DNA of 64,000 nucleotides from Heterocephalus glaber. Its lineage: Eukaryota; Chordata; Mammalia; Rodentia; Bathyergidae. Made by a program: the position numbers and the translations under genes. Under the pieces are notes generated by a model that saw nothing but the letters and a program-made list of their open reading frames with translations, was not told the DNA's origin and searched no databases. This document shows, piece by piece, positions 54,005 to 64,000 of this stretch; positions within the stretch are counted from its first letter, which is position 1, and every line of letters begins with the position of its first letter. Location of the stretch: NCBI RefSeq assembly GCF_000247695.1, contig NW_004624801.1, positions 4,339,075-4,403,074 of the forward strand, written 5' to 3'.

Positions 54005-54257
54005 TTATTATGGAACTGGTGATTGAACTCAGGGTCTTTGCACTGAGCTAAACCCCCAGCCCTTTTAATTTTTTCTTTTTCTTTTTTGTACTGGGGATCG
54101 AACTTAGGACCTTGCGGTTGCTAGGTAGGCGTGGTGCCACTGAGCCACATCCCTGCCCTTTAATTTTTTATCTTGAGACAGAGTCTCACTAACTCCCTAA
54201 ATTGCCCAGGATGGGCTTGAATTTACAATCCTCCTACTTCTGCCTCCCAGAGTGCTG
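54005..54257 (-). repeat. Composite ID+B1 SINE, reverse, split by a younger ID
   Basis: ID half "ctggtgattgaactcagggt" to "gagctaaacccccagccctt". After the inserted ID the B1 half continues: "cttgagacagagtctcacta", "aaattgcccaggatgggctt" and "tgcctcccagagtgctgcc". Confidence 0.82.
54079..54160 (-). repeat. ID-like SINE, reverse, inside a composite SINE
   Basis: "gtactggggatcgaacttag", "gaccttgcggttgctaggta" and "gccactgagccacatccctg". The linker sequence "ccctttaatttttt" recurs on the far side, with one extra T in the near copy. Confidence 0.92.
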
Positions 54258-54674
54258 CCCTTCAGCTTCACAGGAGTCTAGACGGCCACAACCCTCAAAT
54301 GTCTTCCTGAAGTCCTGTAACAGAGATTTCTGATTCGAGGAATAGCAGAGGCAGTGATGGTCACATTTAATCCTCCAGTTGGACCCTGGGCTCCCCTCTG
54401 TGCCCAAATGTCCCAGCCTCCAGGAAACCCAGAAAAATGCAGACTTCCAGAGGCAGGAGAGCAGCTGGTCTCCTAGCTCAGCACTCTGAGGCATCAGAGG
54501 CTCTTTAGACCCATTGCCACCAAGTTATTTCATTCAGCACAGATCTGCTGTCACCTCCCATGTACCACACAGCCCGCCCTGTCTTATCCTCCCGAACCCA
54601 ACCTATTTCATCCCACCCACCCCATCCACTGCCCATTACTGAGCATCAGTACAGGGCCAGGGTTCCCATAGCTC

Positions 54675-54838
54675 CTCCATGGTAGAGCTTCCTAAACTTG
54701 TCTGACTGTAGGAATCTTGGGGAGGGGGTGTTAAAGTGCAGATTTCCAGTCCACAGCTGGAGAGAATCCTGATCCCTGTAGGTCCAAGGTGGGCCCCCAA
54801 ATCTCCTTAACCAGCCACTCCAGGTGTTCCAGTGGTAG
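54675..54838 (+). repeat. MER20-like hAT element remnant
   Basis: "gagcttcctaaacttgtctg", "ttaaagtgcagatttccagt", "atcctgatccctgtaggtcc" and "ccactccaggtgttccagtg" resemble the MER20-type order. Diverged. Confidence 0.5.
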
Positions 54839-55364
54839 GCTCTGCACCCCCTGCTGCAGGGAGATTTGAATAGACTAAACTCTGTCCCTACCCTGACCTC
54901 ATGGTCCTGTAAGGGCTGCCTGGGGGACTCTGGGAAGAAATGGGGTCACCAAGTGACAGGGAGGGCTCTCAAACAGTCACCCTCTCACCTTTTTGGGGGG
55001 ATTGTGGTGGGGTGAGGTGTGGGATAGAAGGGGAAGGGTGGTGGCCCTCCAGCCCCCATGACTCAGGATCCCTCTAAGGACAACCCAGATGTCTTTCTGG
55101 GATTTTCAAGGACTCCTTTCTGGATAGGACATCCGGTCTCTGTCCTCAATTCCTCAAGAGGAACAGAAATCAATTGATTGAGAGGGAGGCACAGGGCTGG
55201 GGTGGGGACTCCTGGGCTGCTTACCTGCCAGTTTCTGATAGAAGGGGAGGGCTGGTCTCCAAAGCACGCAGGCCACAGATTTTGGCCTTGACTTTAGCAC
55301 CAATTCGCACTTTTCAAGGGAATCCTTTGTTTTCCTGTCTTTGTTTATGTGCTTCCCTCTCAGC

Positions 55365-55470
55365 CATGAAATCCTAGAAAGGAGTCATTATCATATTTTT
55401 ATCTCTGTGTACCCATGTTTAGCCCCAGTGCCTGGCACCACCAGGGCAGCCATTAAATATTTGCTAACTG
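55365..55470 (+). repeat. L2-like LINE 3' end
   Basis: "tagccccagtgcctggcacc" and "cattaaatatttgctaactg" match the conserved end of mammalian L2. Confidence 0.6.
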
Positions 55471-55774
55471 GTCTGGGGATCGAGTGCCATCTGGTGGAGG
55501 AAGTAGGCATGGCAGCATTTCAGATCCCCTGGGACAGCAGGCCCGGCCCTGGTTTGGGGATGTCCTTGTAAGTATGAGGTCATGGAGCGGGGGTAGTGTC
55601 CCCAGACAAGGTGTGCTAGGGAGGGGAAGGGAAGGGAAGGGAGGCCCTTGAAAGATGAGGAGGAAGAAGGAAGAGGCCACCACAGGAGCACAACTTTGGT
55701 AAGTGAGACCCTCTCTGCAGCCCTCTGTGCACTCCTCTGTGGACACGTAGGGTGGTCGGGATGTAATAAAGGCT

Positions 55775-55965
55775 GTGGAAATAACAACAGCCCCAAGCCT
55801 TTATGGAGTATGGGTGCCATGAAGTGGTGCAGTTTTTGGTTCCATTTGCAGGTTCAGAAGCTGAGGCTCAGACAGTTAGTAACTCACCCAAGGTCACTCA
55901 GTCTATCAGAGTCAGGGCTGGGATTCAAAGCCAGGCCATGGGACCTGGACCTGGCAATTCCTGCG
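55775..55965 (+). repeat. MIR SINE
   Basis: A nearly full MIR: "cagaagctgaggctcagaca", "gttagtaactcacccaaggt", "cactcagtctatcagagtca" and "gggctgggattcaaagccag". Confidence 0.85.
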
Positions 55966-56682
55966 CTAGGTATTCACTCATTAGTTCATTCGGAACCAAC
56001 TTGTTGGGGCTGGTCCAGTAGGAGGGCACAGCCTCTGCCTTTGTTTTCATGTGAGTCCTTCCCTTGGGGCCCTTTCTTTCTCTGGGAGTTCTGGCAATCT
56101 AGGGACCAGAGAGAGGCTCCTCCAGTTAGAGAACTGCCAGCTGACAGCACTTCCTGCCCTCCTAAGCACTGTCCACTGTCTGAAACCTCCTTTGCCCCCC
56201 GTAACCTCCTGCCTTCCTCGTGTTTCCTCACTTCTATCAGGTGAGTCAGAATCTCAGGGTACAGTTGGGTAAGGAAAAGGGGGAGGTGATGGCTCAGGCT
56301 CCCTGAAGGACTCTAATGTGCACCTAGGTTAGAGCCCCAAAGACACCTCCTAGATAGCCCATGCTGCAAGGTGAGGCTCCTAAATAGCAGCATTCAGAGT
56401 CACACTCTCGGGTCCCTTCCTGAGCAGCCAGAACACATGCTCAGAAGGTTCCTGTCAGCTGGGAGCCTGAAGTGCTGGCCTGGAGCCCAGAGTCTTCCAG
56501 TGGAGAGCCCAGTCTTACCTGCAGGGGAGGGCAGAAAGGCCTGGCACCCGTTTCCCTGACTGTGCCTTCTCAGTCCCAAGGAGAGGGGGTTGTTCCCTTC
56601 GTTCCTGCAGCAGAAGCAGGAAGTGCAGCTTGCTCGCCCTAGTGCAGCAGCTGGTATTATATTTGGGGCTGTTTTGTTTTGT

Positions 56683-56764
56683 TTTTGGTGTTGCTGGACA
56701 TGGAACCCAGGACTTCACATATACCAGGTAAGTGCTCTGCTACTGAGCTACACCTCAGCCCCTA
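56683..56764 (-). repeat. ID-like SINE, old, reverse
   Basis: "gctggacatggaacccagga", "accaggtaagtgctctgcta" and "ctgagctacacctcagcccc". Confidence 0.8.
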
Positions 56765-57308
56765 GGCCAGGCTCAAATCTGCTGGTCCTGTTGCCAATGT
56801 CAGCATCCCTTGGGTTTTACTGACCACCAGCCAAGAGTCTGAGCCCTAGTGCCCCCATTTCCCTCCCAGCTGGCCTGCTCTTCAGGCTGGCACTGTCCTA
56901 TTTCCTCCTGTGACTTCTGCCCAATTCCTTTCATTTTCTCCACCTCCACCACGAAGCCCAGTCTGCCTCTCAGAAGGCCCCAGAGCCTCTTCCAAGGGAC
57001 CAGATACTCCCTGGTGTTCAAGGTCTACTGGCTGGGGGATCGTCAATGTCACATACCCGGATTCTGTGTCCTGAAGGCTTCACCAGAGGAGATGAGAGCA
57101 GTTACCTGCCTAGGGGAGCCGGCAGTTCTAGAAGAAACCAGCAGATGGCGATAGCGGCTCCCACGTCTCGGGTCCATAGAAGCAGCTGGATTCCCCCACT
57201 TGATTTGCACTCTCTGGTTCTGGCTCCCTTGAGAGTTAGGGTGGGGAGAGTTCGGACATCACCCGAGGCAGAAGGAGCTGCCAAACATAACTTGGAATGG
57301 ATAATTAT
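56765..57308. other. Intergenic sequence, nothing recognised
   Basis: A 101-codon frame (56849-57154) has no family signature. No RNA gene seen. Confidence 0.45.
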
Positions 57309-57752
57309 TGTAAAATATTTGTTAATTAACTCTGTGCTAAAACCCTGTTTGAAACTTGTTTGAAACTTGTCCCTGTTTGAAAACTCTGGGTGGGCCTTCT
57401 CCCTCTTGTGGGGCACCCTGCTCCCAGAGAGATTAGAAACTAGCCTTAAAGTATGTTTATCTAAGTATCCCATACCTAATGCTGCTGTACCACACCCTTG
57501 CTACATCCCCTATGATCGAAACTCGAGCTACCCTCGCCACCTAATGTTGCTTTTTCAAGCGCTCGCCACATTCTGCTGTGTAACTGCAACTTAAACTACC
57601 CTGTAAAAGGTATAAAAAGGAGAAACTGCCTTAAATCGTGGTCAGCCTAGAAGGACTCGTTTCCTGAGGCTGTCCATTGCCTGGCAATAAATTTCTTTTT
57701 TATTTTACCCAACTCTCCTGTCTCTGAAAGATCATTTTGATTTGTCACAACA
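57309..57752 (+). repeat. Solo LTR of an endogenous retrovirus (class I-like, tentative)
   Basis: One LTR-like unit with the parts in order: a U3-like region containing "ccctgtttgaaa" twice, TATAAAAAGG at 57611-57620, AATAAA at 57686-57691, and a T-rich/TGT run leading to "gatttgtcacaaca". Spacing of TATA to AATAAA (about 75 bp) fits a short R region. No gag, pol or env sequence adjoins it, so it looks like a recombined solo LTR. Ends are set at the best TG...CA pair. I could not find a clean target duplication, so borders are uncertain. Confidence 0.7.
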
Positions 57753-58965
57753 CCCTGAGCACCGCCCAATCCATCACCTGTCTCCTCTGAGGCTAGGTTT
57801 GGCCAGCTCACAATGCAGTCTCCACTCAGAGGACAGACAAGCAGGGAAGGGCCAGGATGGAGCCAGGATGGAGCTGGGGTTCTGGAGCCAGGCAGGTGGT
57901 CAGAAACTGGAGCAGGAGAGGGAGGGAGTGGGCACACTGGTGTCCAGCCAGGCCGCCCTGGCCGGTTGATCTTGCCTCAACTCTGGACAGCAGCTCCCAA
58001 AGACATAGGTAGAAAGGAAACAAGAAAATTCATAATTTTAGAATTGTACTTTCAGGATACAATAAAAGCTACCCAAGATTACCGTGCCTTTTTCCCGTCC
58101 AGGAAATGCACTTCCCCCCACCCCCCCAAAATTCCCAAGCCTGTAAAATTGGGCTGGGCTTTTCCTCTGTGCATTTAGCCTGCTGCTCTCCTTCCTAAAG
58201 ATTTCCATCCTCTAGGAACTGCACTAGTAAATGAGAACCAGAGCTCCAAACTCCAAACACGTGTGACCTCGCGCACGACGTGGGCACCCTGACAGACACC
58301 AGGAACACACATCCTAGATCGCCCATCATGAGGACACCCCCAAGATCACGTAAAACCCCCAGCCCCTGACCATAATGTGCCCCTCTCTCAAGGCCCTGAA
58401 CTCTGTTCTCTGTGAGTGTGGACTTCCTTAATTCTGCAGAATACACCTCTCCATGCTCCCGCAGTTCTTTTCTGTGCATAAGTCAGCAAACCCACAACCT
58501 AGCCTGTGGTGGGGATGACTGGGGGTCCCCATCTCCTCTTCAGTGGACCTCCTGGGACCCCAAGTGGTGACACACCTACTTGCTGGCCTCAGTGCCTCGG
58601 TCCCTTAGAAATGGAGCCCTCTTCCATCTGGGAATTTAGATCCGCCTTGGTAGCGATCCTGACACTTTTCAGGAAGAAGGGAACCAGGTCTGATGTGGGC
58701 GCCACTGAAGACGCAGGTCCTGAAGGAGGCCAGCAGCTGCAGGGGCAGAGGAAATGGGAAGAAAGGCAAGCGGGGGTCTGATGGGAGAAGGAAGGTGATG
58801 AAGCTTTGCCTCACATGCACATATTTGCAATTTGCTTTGTAAAACTTTAGCTACCACAGCCTATAAAATTTACTCAGTATATAACTCAATAATTTTTAGT
58901 AAACTTATAGAGCTGTATCACCATTATTAGAACCTACTTTTAGGACTTTTCCTTAAACTTAGTTT
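57753..58965. other. Intergenic sequence, nothing recognised
   Basis: Includes a C-rich run near 58117-58128. No gene was identified. Confidence 0.5.
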
Positions 58966-58987
58966 TCTTTCTTTCTTTCTTTCTTTC
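58966..58987. repeat. (CTTT)n microsatellite
   Basis: About five CTTT units at the T-rich end of a reverse B1, so it grew from the SINE tail. Confidence 0.9.
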
Positions 58988-59104
58988 ATTTGTTTTGAGG
59001 TGGAGTTTTGTTACGTAGTTCAGGCTGGCCTTGAACTCTTGGCCATCTGCCTGCCTCAGCCTCCCCAGTGCTGGGATTACAGGCATGTGCCACCATGCCT
59101 GGCT
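58988..59104 (-). repeat. B1-type SINE, reverse
   Basis: "gaggtggagttttgttacgt", "agttcaggctggccttgaac" and "gctgggattacaggcatgtg". Confidence 0.92.
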
Positions 59105-59120
59105 TTTTTTTTCCTTCTTA

Positions 59121-59205
59121 GTTTTTTTTGGGGGTAACGGGGATCGAACTCAGGACCTTGCAATTGTGAGGCAGACACAGTGCCACTGAGCTAAATCCCT
59201 GGCCC
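59121..59205 (-). repeat. ID-like SINE, reverse
   Basis: "ggtaacggggatcgaactca", "ggaccttgcaattgtgaggc" and "ccactgagctaaatccctgg". Confidence 0.93.
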
Positions 59206-59216
59206 TTTTTTTTTTA

Positions 59217-59345
59217 ATTTATAAAGAAAGAAATTTATTTTCTCATGGTTCTGGAGGTCTGAAACTACAAGATCAAGGTACCAACCTGATATCATTTCTA
59301 AGTGAGTTTGTCTCTAAAGTCCCAGAGAGTCACTCACCTAGGTTC
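59217..59345 (-). repeat. MaLR-type LTR fragment, reverse
   Basis: "aaagaaatttattttctcat", "ggttctggaggtctgaaact" and "acaagatcaaggtaccaacc" are the reversed 3' end of a MaLR LTR. Confidence 0.75.
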
Positions 59346-60147
59346 TGTTACTGGACTGCGCCATGAATAAATATTTTTACTAATCTTAGAATCACCTAAA
59401 GAATAGTCCAATATCATTTTGTGATGTGCAGTGTGTCCATATGTGTGAGCGCGGATGTGTGTAGGTGTGTGTATGTTCGTAGAGTGTGTCAAATGACTTC
59501 ATTTATTCAATGTTTTAGTTTTAATTTCATTCCCTCACTGTGTGAGGTTCATTTTAAGAGACTCAGAGGGTGAAAGTGGCCTGGGTCTCCCTGACCTCTG
59601 AGAAGCACAAGGAAACCAGAGCGGGACTAACAGGACAGATAAGTTCCTGCCACGGCAGGCAACCCCCTGGCTTCCCTTCTCTCGCGGGCAGCCTGTGGGG
59701 CACTGGCTTGGCAGCCTATCACAGAACATAAGAACTCTTGGTTTCCCTGAAGCAGGCTTTGAAACACATTCTGTCAGCTTCTGGAAGCATCTGTGGTGAG
59801 TAAGGTGGGCAGTGGAGTCAAGACGTTTGGCTGTGCTTGTAGGAGGAAGCTGCCACCTTCCTGAGGACTTACGGTGATTTGAACTCACAGCTTATTGGTT
59901 TATGGCACCTTCCCCTTGACCAGCACAGCCAGGAGCTCACTTGGGGCTGTCTCTTGTGTGGGGAGAAAGGAGGAAGCAGGGATGGGCAGCACTGAGGAGG
60001 CCTTGGAACAAACAGTCCCTCCCTTGGGCTCTCACAGCCCCAGGTACCCAACACCCTCTTTCCCATGGGCTGCCTGGGTCAGCAGCGGAGGCCCCAGTGC
60101 CTTCTCCCAGCTTCTTGCTTCTCTATGTGGTGGGTTCCCTAGGGAGT

Positions 60148-60205
<58 letters not shown>

Positions 60206-62502
60206 GGGCAGCAGGAGTTCGGGTTTACTGGGTCAGGTGTGGGTTCTTACAGGTTAGACATCTCATCTCCTGTGTGTGGTGGGGGCTCAACACTTAGCAG
60301 CTTAGGACAGACAGCTTTACCTGCTGCATGGTGCACTCCCATTGAGGACCTCCTAGGTCCCCCGGCACTGTGAGGCGCATGTTCCCATCGCACAGATGAG
60401 AAAACCAAGAGCGAGCACGCACCCACACCTCAGGGCTCTGACCTCGCCTGCTGTCATGCCCACTGTCACAGTGCAGGAAGGGGCCTTCCTTTGGTGGGGA
60501 GCCCTCACCTGCCTCCCACCCCTGGTCCCTAACTGCTACCTGTGACTCAGAAGCGACGCGTGGGCTGGGAGAGGTGCCTCCCCAACACTGCCATTCTCGT
60601 GGGTCCCTGGGATGTGTGTGTGGGAGAGGGGAGCGGTCAGCAGCTTGATGCAGCCATAACCTCCTCCTACAGGTATGCAGACCGCCTCTCTCTGCCTGAA
60701 CCTGTTTTCTGCTGAGATCTAGAGTGATGAAGACGAAGTGCACCACTTCAGGTGCTCGTCAAGATGGGCTTCACAGGCTTGCACCATTTCAGTTCTCTCT
60801 TCCTTCTCCCTGGGCCAGGGACCACGAGGCTCCTCTGTAACTGTGGCCCAGTTTAGTGAAGTCCTGTGGCCTCTGGGAACCCTCTCTCCAATTCAGCCAG
60901 GAGCCCGAGGCTGCGGGCACCATGCTGTCTCTGCTGTCCTTGTCAGGAGGGCATGCTGTGGGGAACAGAGATGTGGGAAGGGGCTCCGAGGGGCCTGGAG
61001 GAGACAGGGCATCTTCCTGACCCTTGAGGGACTCAGTAGGGACCTAGAGGACTGAAGATGAGTCCTCTGTGACAAGGGGAAGCCCCAGGGCCCTCTTTCC
61101 AGAGGAGCCAGCAGCAGGCCTTAGGTGTGTGGTCCTTCCCTGATCCCACCCAGGGGCCCTGGTCCATGCCACAGGCAGCCTATGGGGACACCATCCTGGG
61201 GTCATCATCCTGGCTACTCTCTCCCAAGCAGGAGAAGGACAGGGCCTAGGTGGAGTTGCGACCCCCTGGGCAGGAAGGTAGGCTGTCCTCAGTTGGCATA
61301 GGTCCTTGCTTTAGTGAGAATGAAAATGAAAACTAAAGCCGCAGTATGAATTACAGGCAAATGTCTTCCTGGAAAATAAGAGAAAATGAAGTATGCAGGG
61401 CGGGGGTGGGGAGGCACAGCTCTGACAAAGATGAAGCCAGTCCCTTAACAAAGGAAAGTAAAAGAACATAGGAGAAGGGCTTCAATTTGAGAAAGGGGCT
61501 CAGGTCGGAAGAGGGGGATCAGACCTGCCTGCTCACAAAGAACAGAGCCCGGTTGGGGTGCTATTGGGCTGGAGTCTGGTGGATCATCGTCTCGGTCCTA
61601 GAGGAATCCTGCTGGCTTGAGGGGTGGTCTGGTTTTCATGAAATGGTTGTCTTTGTTAGCAGCAGTCTCAGTCATGTGAGACTGTGCTTTTCCAGGGGCC
61701 CAGGTGACCGAAGGAGTAGACAGTGGCTGGAGTGTTCGAGGCAATGCTCTGGAAAGGGGTCAGAGCCAGACACTGAAAGCTGGCCATGGCTGCCCCTGCA
61801 CATCCTGAGAATTACTTCGGTCACCCTTGTCTTGGGGCCCTCCGTCTTGAAGGGGGATGAGATACACTCCCTAAGTTTAGGGCTGGTGAACCTGGTCTCT
61901 ACAACTTTTCCTGAATGATTAACATGCCTGTACCCAAGTTTTGACGCGATAATTAAGGACACCAAATGAAGGTAGACTTTGTTCTACTTGTAGTTACCTA
62001 TTATAATCTGCTAGGCCCAAGAGAAAAGTTAGGGTAAAACCAAGTTAAGTCTCTGACTCTTTCAAAGAAAATGCAATTGTGCTTTTAATGAGTAACAGGT
62101 TAAGGGCCCAGGAGTTTACTTGTCCTCCATTCCTATGTGGTGTCTGACTACGTCATGACTATGTCAAGGCCTGTGATTGTGACTGCCAGCCATCTGCTAG
62201 CCTGCAGCTTCCTCTTTCCCTCTGTTCATCCTGACTGCAGCACCCCAGCACCAGAAGGGGACACATTATGGCCATTGTGACCAGCTGGTATGGACTGTGG
62301 CCTGGGGAGTGAGGAACATAGGTTCAAGGGGCCCCTCCAGGACCCCTCAGGCTCAGGTGGATCCCTCAGAGATGGGCAGGAGGGTGGGTGTGGGAGGCCA
62401 GAGCAGAGGGCTGGGCCACTGCAGCTGATGGAATCCTCTCCTGGGAAGGAAACCCAGAACCTCCCAGTCAGTAGGCACCCACTGCCCCGCCCTTGGTGGC
62501 TT
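59346..62502. other. Intergenic sequence, no gene recognised
   Basis: A GT-rich stretch lies at 59420-59490. A CA microsatellite is listed separately. The frame at 61487-61918 (143 codons) shows no family features. Confidence 0.5.
60150..60203. repeat. (CA)n microsatellite
   Basis: About 27 uninterrupted CA units, the longest perfect dinucleotide array in the window. Confidence 0.98.
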
Positions 62503-62597
62503 GTTTTTTTAATTTTTTAATTTGTTAGTACCGGGGATCAAACTCAGGACTTTTTGCTTCCCAGGCAGGTGAGGTGCCACTGAGCTACATCCTGGCA
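62503..62597 (-). repeat. ID-like SINE, reverse
   Basis: T-rich lead, "gtaccggggatcaaactcag", "cttcccaggcaggtgaggtg" and "ccactgagctacatcctggc". Confidence 0.9.
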
Positions 62598-63350
62598 ACT
62601 TGTCTTGCAGATGTCTCTGGGGCCTGAGTTATCCAGCCAGCTGTGTGTACTCAGCCACAGCATGTGGCCAGGCGGTTGCTCAGTGGTGGTCAGCTGCGCT
62701 CCACTTCCCTCCCTCGCACACCTGCTCAGGTGTGAAGCTCTTCTTCCTGCCACAGGGGCCACAATCACACTCAGCTGCCTTCTGCTTCTCAGAGCCCAGA
62801 GTCGCTTTTGGCCGCAATGCAGCCACACCCATGGGGTCAAAGTCCTACCCGAGAGCCCCTCGGCCTTCGTCCCCAGCAGGACCCCATCCATGACCACCAA
62901 CACCCTGGGCCACTGGCCCCCAGCCTGTGTGTCCACACTGGGAAGAGGCTCCAGCTGGGTCAGGGGTTTGGGGGCTGCTGCAGGACATATCACCCCCATC
63001 CCCGGCAAGGGGCTCAGCCTTGAGGCCCTCAGGTTTGTCTCCAGCCCCCCATCAAGTCCAGGGACGGGCTTCAGAGAGCTGTGGGAAAGTGTTACTTCCT
63101 TAGTTTGCTGGAATTGGTCATTCAGCATCTTTTTTTTTTTTTTTTGGTCTTTCTCTGAGTTTGTGGACAGGTCAGTGGCAAGAATCCACTCCAGGACCCG
63201 TTCCTCTTTGTAGTCATTCTGATGTTCCTCCCTATTTCTAAGGAGAATCACACCCCATAGATCAGGTGTGTCTAAGGCTGCACAGGGACTTGGACAACTA
63301 GAAATACAGCCCTACCAGACTTTAAACTTGACACATTTCGTGATTTTCTT
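62598..63350. other. Intergenic sequence with long overlapping open frames, no gene recognised
   Basis: Both strands are open for about 200 codons (+62605-63213, -62544-63251). The minus frame reads through the ID SINE and an A/T homopolymer (KKKKK), so at least its ends are not a gene. No domain was recognised. Confidence 0.45.
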
Positions 63351-63487
63351 TTCTTGTTGTTGTTGTTTTGTTTTGTTTTTTTGAGACGGGGTCTTGCTAT
63401 GTAGCTCAGGTTAGCCTTAAAATTGCAATCCTCCTGCCTCAGCCTCCTGAGTGCTGGGATTATAGGCATATATCACCACCCCCAGCT
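63351..63487 (-). repeat. B1-type SINE, reverse
   Basis: (GTT)n/(GTTTT)n lead, "gagacggggtcttgctatgt", "agctcaggttagccttaaaa" and "gctgggattataggcatata". Confidence 0.9.
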
Positions 63488-64000
63488 TCACATTATGTGA
63501 TGTGCAGCAATGTTTTTTGACTCAGTTGTCATACTTAAGGACAGACTGTGTAGGTGACAAGGGAACACCGTGGAGAGGAGAAGTGCAGGGCAGTGCTACT
63601 TCCCCCTCTAGCACCTGCCACAGTCCGTGGAATAAAAAACTCACCTATATCAGATGTGCTTGGATAACTTGGCAAATCAAACACAGCAGTGACTGTTCAT
63701 ACTGTTTCCATCTACCCACTTGTGTGTGCCTGTGAAGGCAGGTGTTTATTGTTATTAAGCAGACATATGCATTTTCTTGTGAAATCATTTAATAAGATAT
63801 AAAAATGAAGGAAGTCCTGTTACTCGTTTACCTCATATTATATATTTTACATGTGGGCCCAGACAATTCCTCTTCACTCAGTACAGCCCAGGCAAGCCAG
63901 AAGGTGGGACACCATGACAGGAATGATCTGCAAAGCACCCTCCTTCCTATAGAGCCCAATTTCCCTCCTGCCTCTCATTAGAGATGTCGCCCCCTACCGC
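63488..64000. other. Intergenic sequence at the window end
   Basis: AT-rich, nothing recognised. Confidence 0.5.

Larger units (their letters stand above)
54258..56682. other. Intergenic sequence with ancient repeat remnants
   Basis: Apart from the MER20-like, L2-like and MIR pieces listed separately, no gene is recognised. Confidence 0.5.

Noticed and set aside
59895..60297. Thr-His repeat proteins
   Set aside because: They are translations of the (CA)n microsatellite at 60150-60203.
62544..63251. 235-codon minus-strand frame and 202-codon plus-strand frame, considered as a CD300-family or other immune gene
   Set aside because: The minus frame reads into the ID SINE at 62503-62597 and through a homopolymer (KKKKK). 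Neither frame shows the Ig V pattern (GGSLxVxC, KYWC, DxGxYxC) of CD300 proteins.

Overview
This is a mammalian chromosomal window, almost certainly from a rodent. It is dense in B1-type SINEs (7SL-derived, with the duplicated "tgtag..caggctggcct" segment) and in a tRNA-derived ID-like SINE with an A box (TAGCTCAGTGG), a B box (GTTCGATCC) and a 3' end of GGTACC plus poly-A. Fused ID+B1 composites are also present. The mix fits a non-murid rodent; Castorimorpha (beaver, kangaroo rat, pocket gopher) is my best guess, but that is inference.

The only protein-coding gene I can support is GPRC5C (RAIG-3), a retinoic-acid-inducible class C orphan receptor, on the + strand. A CpG island at about 32.9-34.4 kb carries the likely promoter and first exon. 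A 4.9-kb intron follows, then three coding exons at 39019-40069, 41930-42024 and 43920-44099. They join in frame to 441 residues ending NPYVWD. A poly(A) signal lies at 44491.

The 5' intergenic block (1-32 kb) and the 3' block (44.5-64 kb) hold layered transposon debris: ancient MIR, L2, L1M, MER5A/MER20-type hAT and MLT1/MaLR pieces, split by younger B1 and ID insertions, many with clear target-site duplications, plus one LTR with its own TATA box and poly(A) signal. In human the flanking genes are GPR142 (upstream) and the CD300 cluster (downstream). I found no exon of either here.

Points deserving a second look: (1) a 100-N gap inside the CpG island is flanked by two near-identical copies of the same sequence, which looks like a false duplication; (2) GPRC5C coding exon 2 begins with GTAAGA directly after its acceptor AG, so the spliced junction rebuilds a 5' splice site; (3) an open frame runs from the CpG-island exon into the first coding exon and would extend the N-terminus by 101 residues; (4) several ID insertions recur at equivalent places in older repeats. 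I see no unknown multi-gene system.
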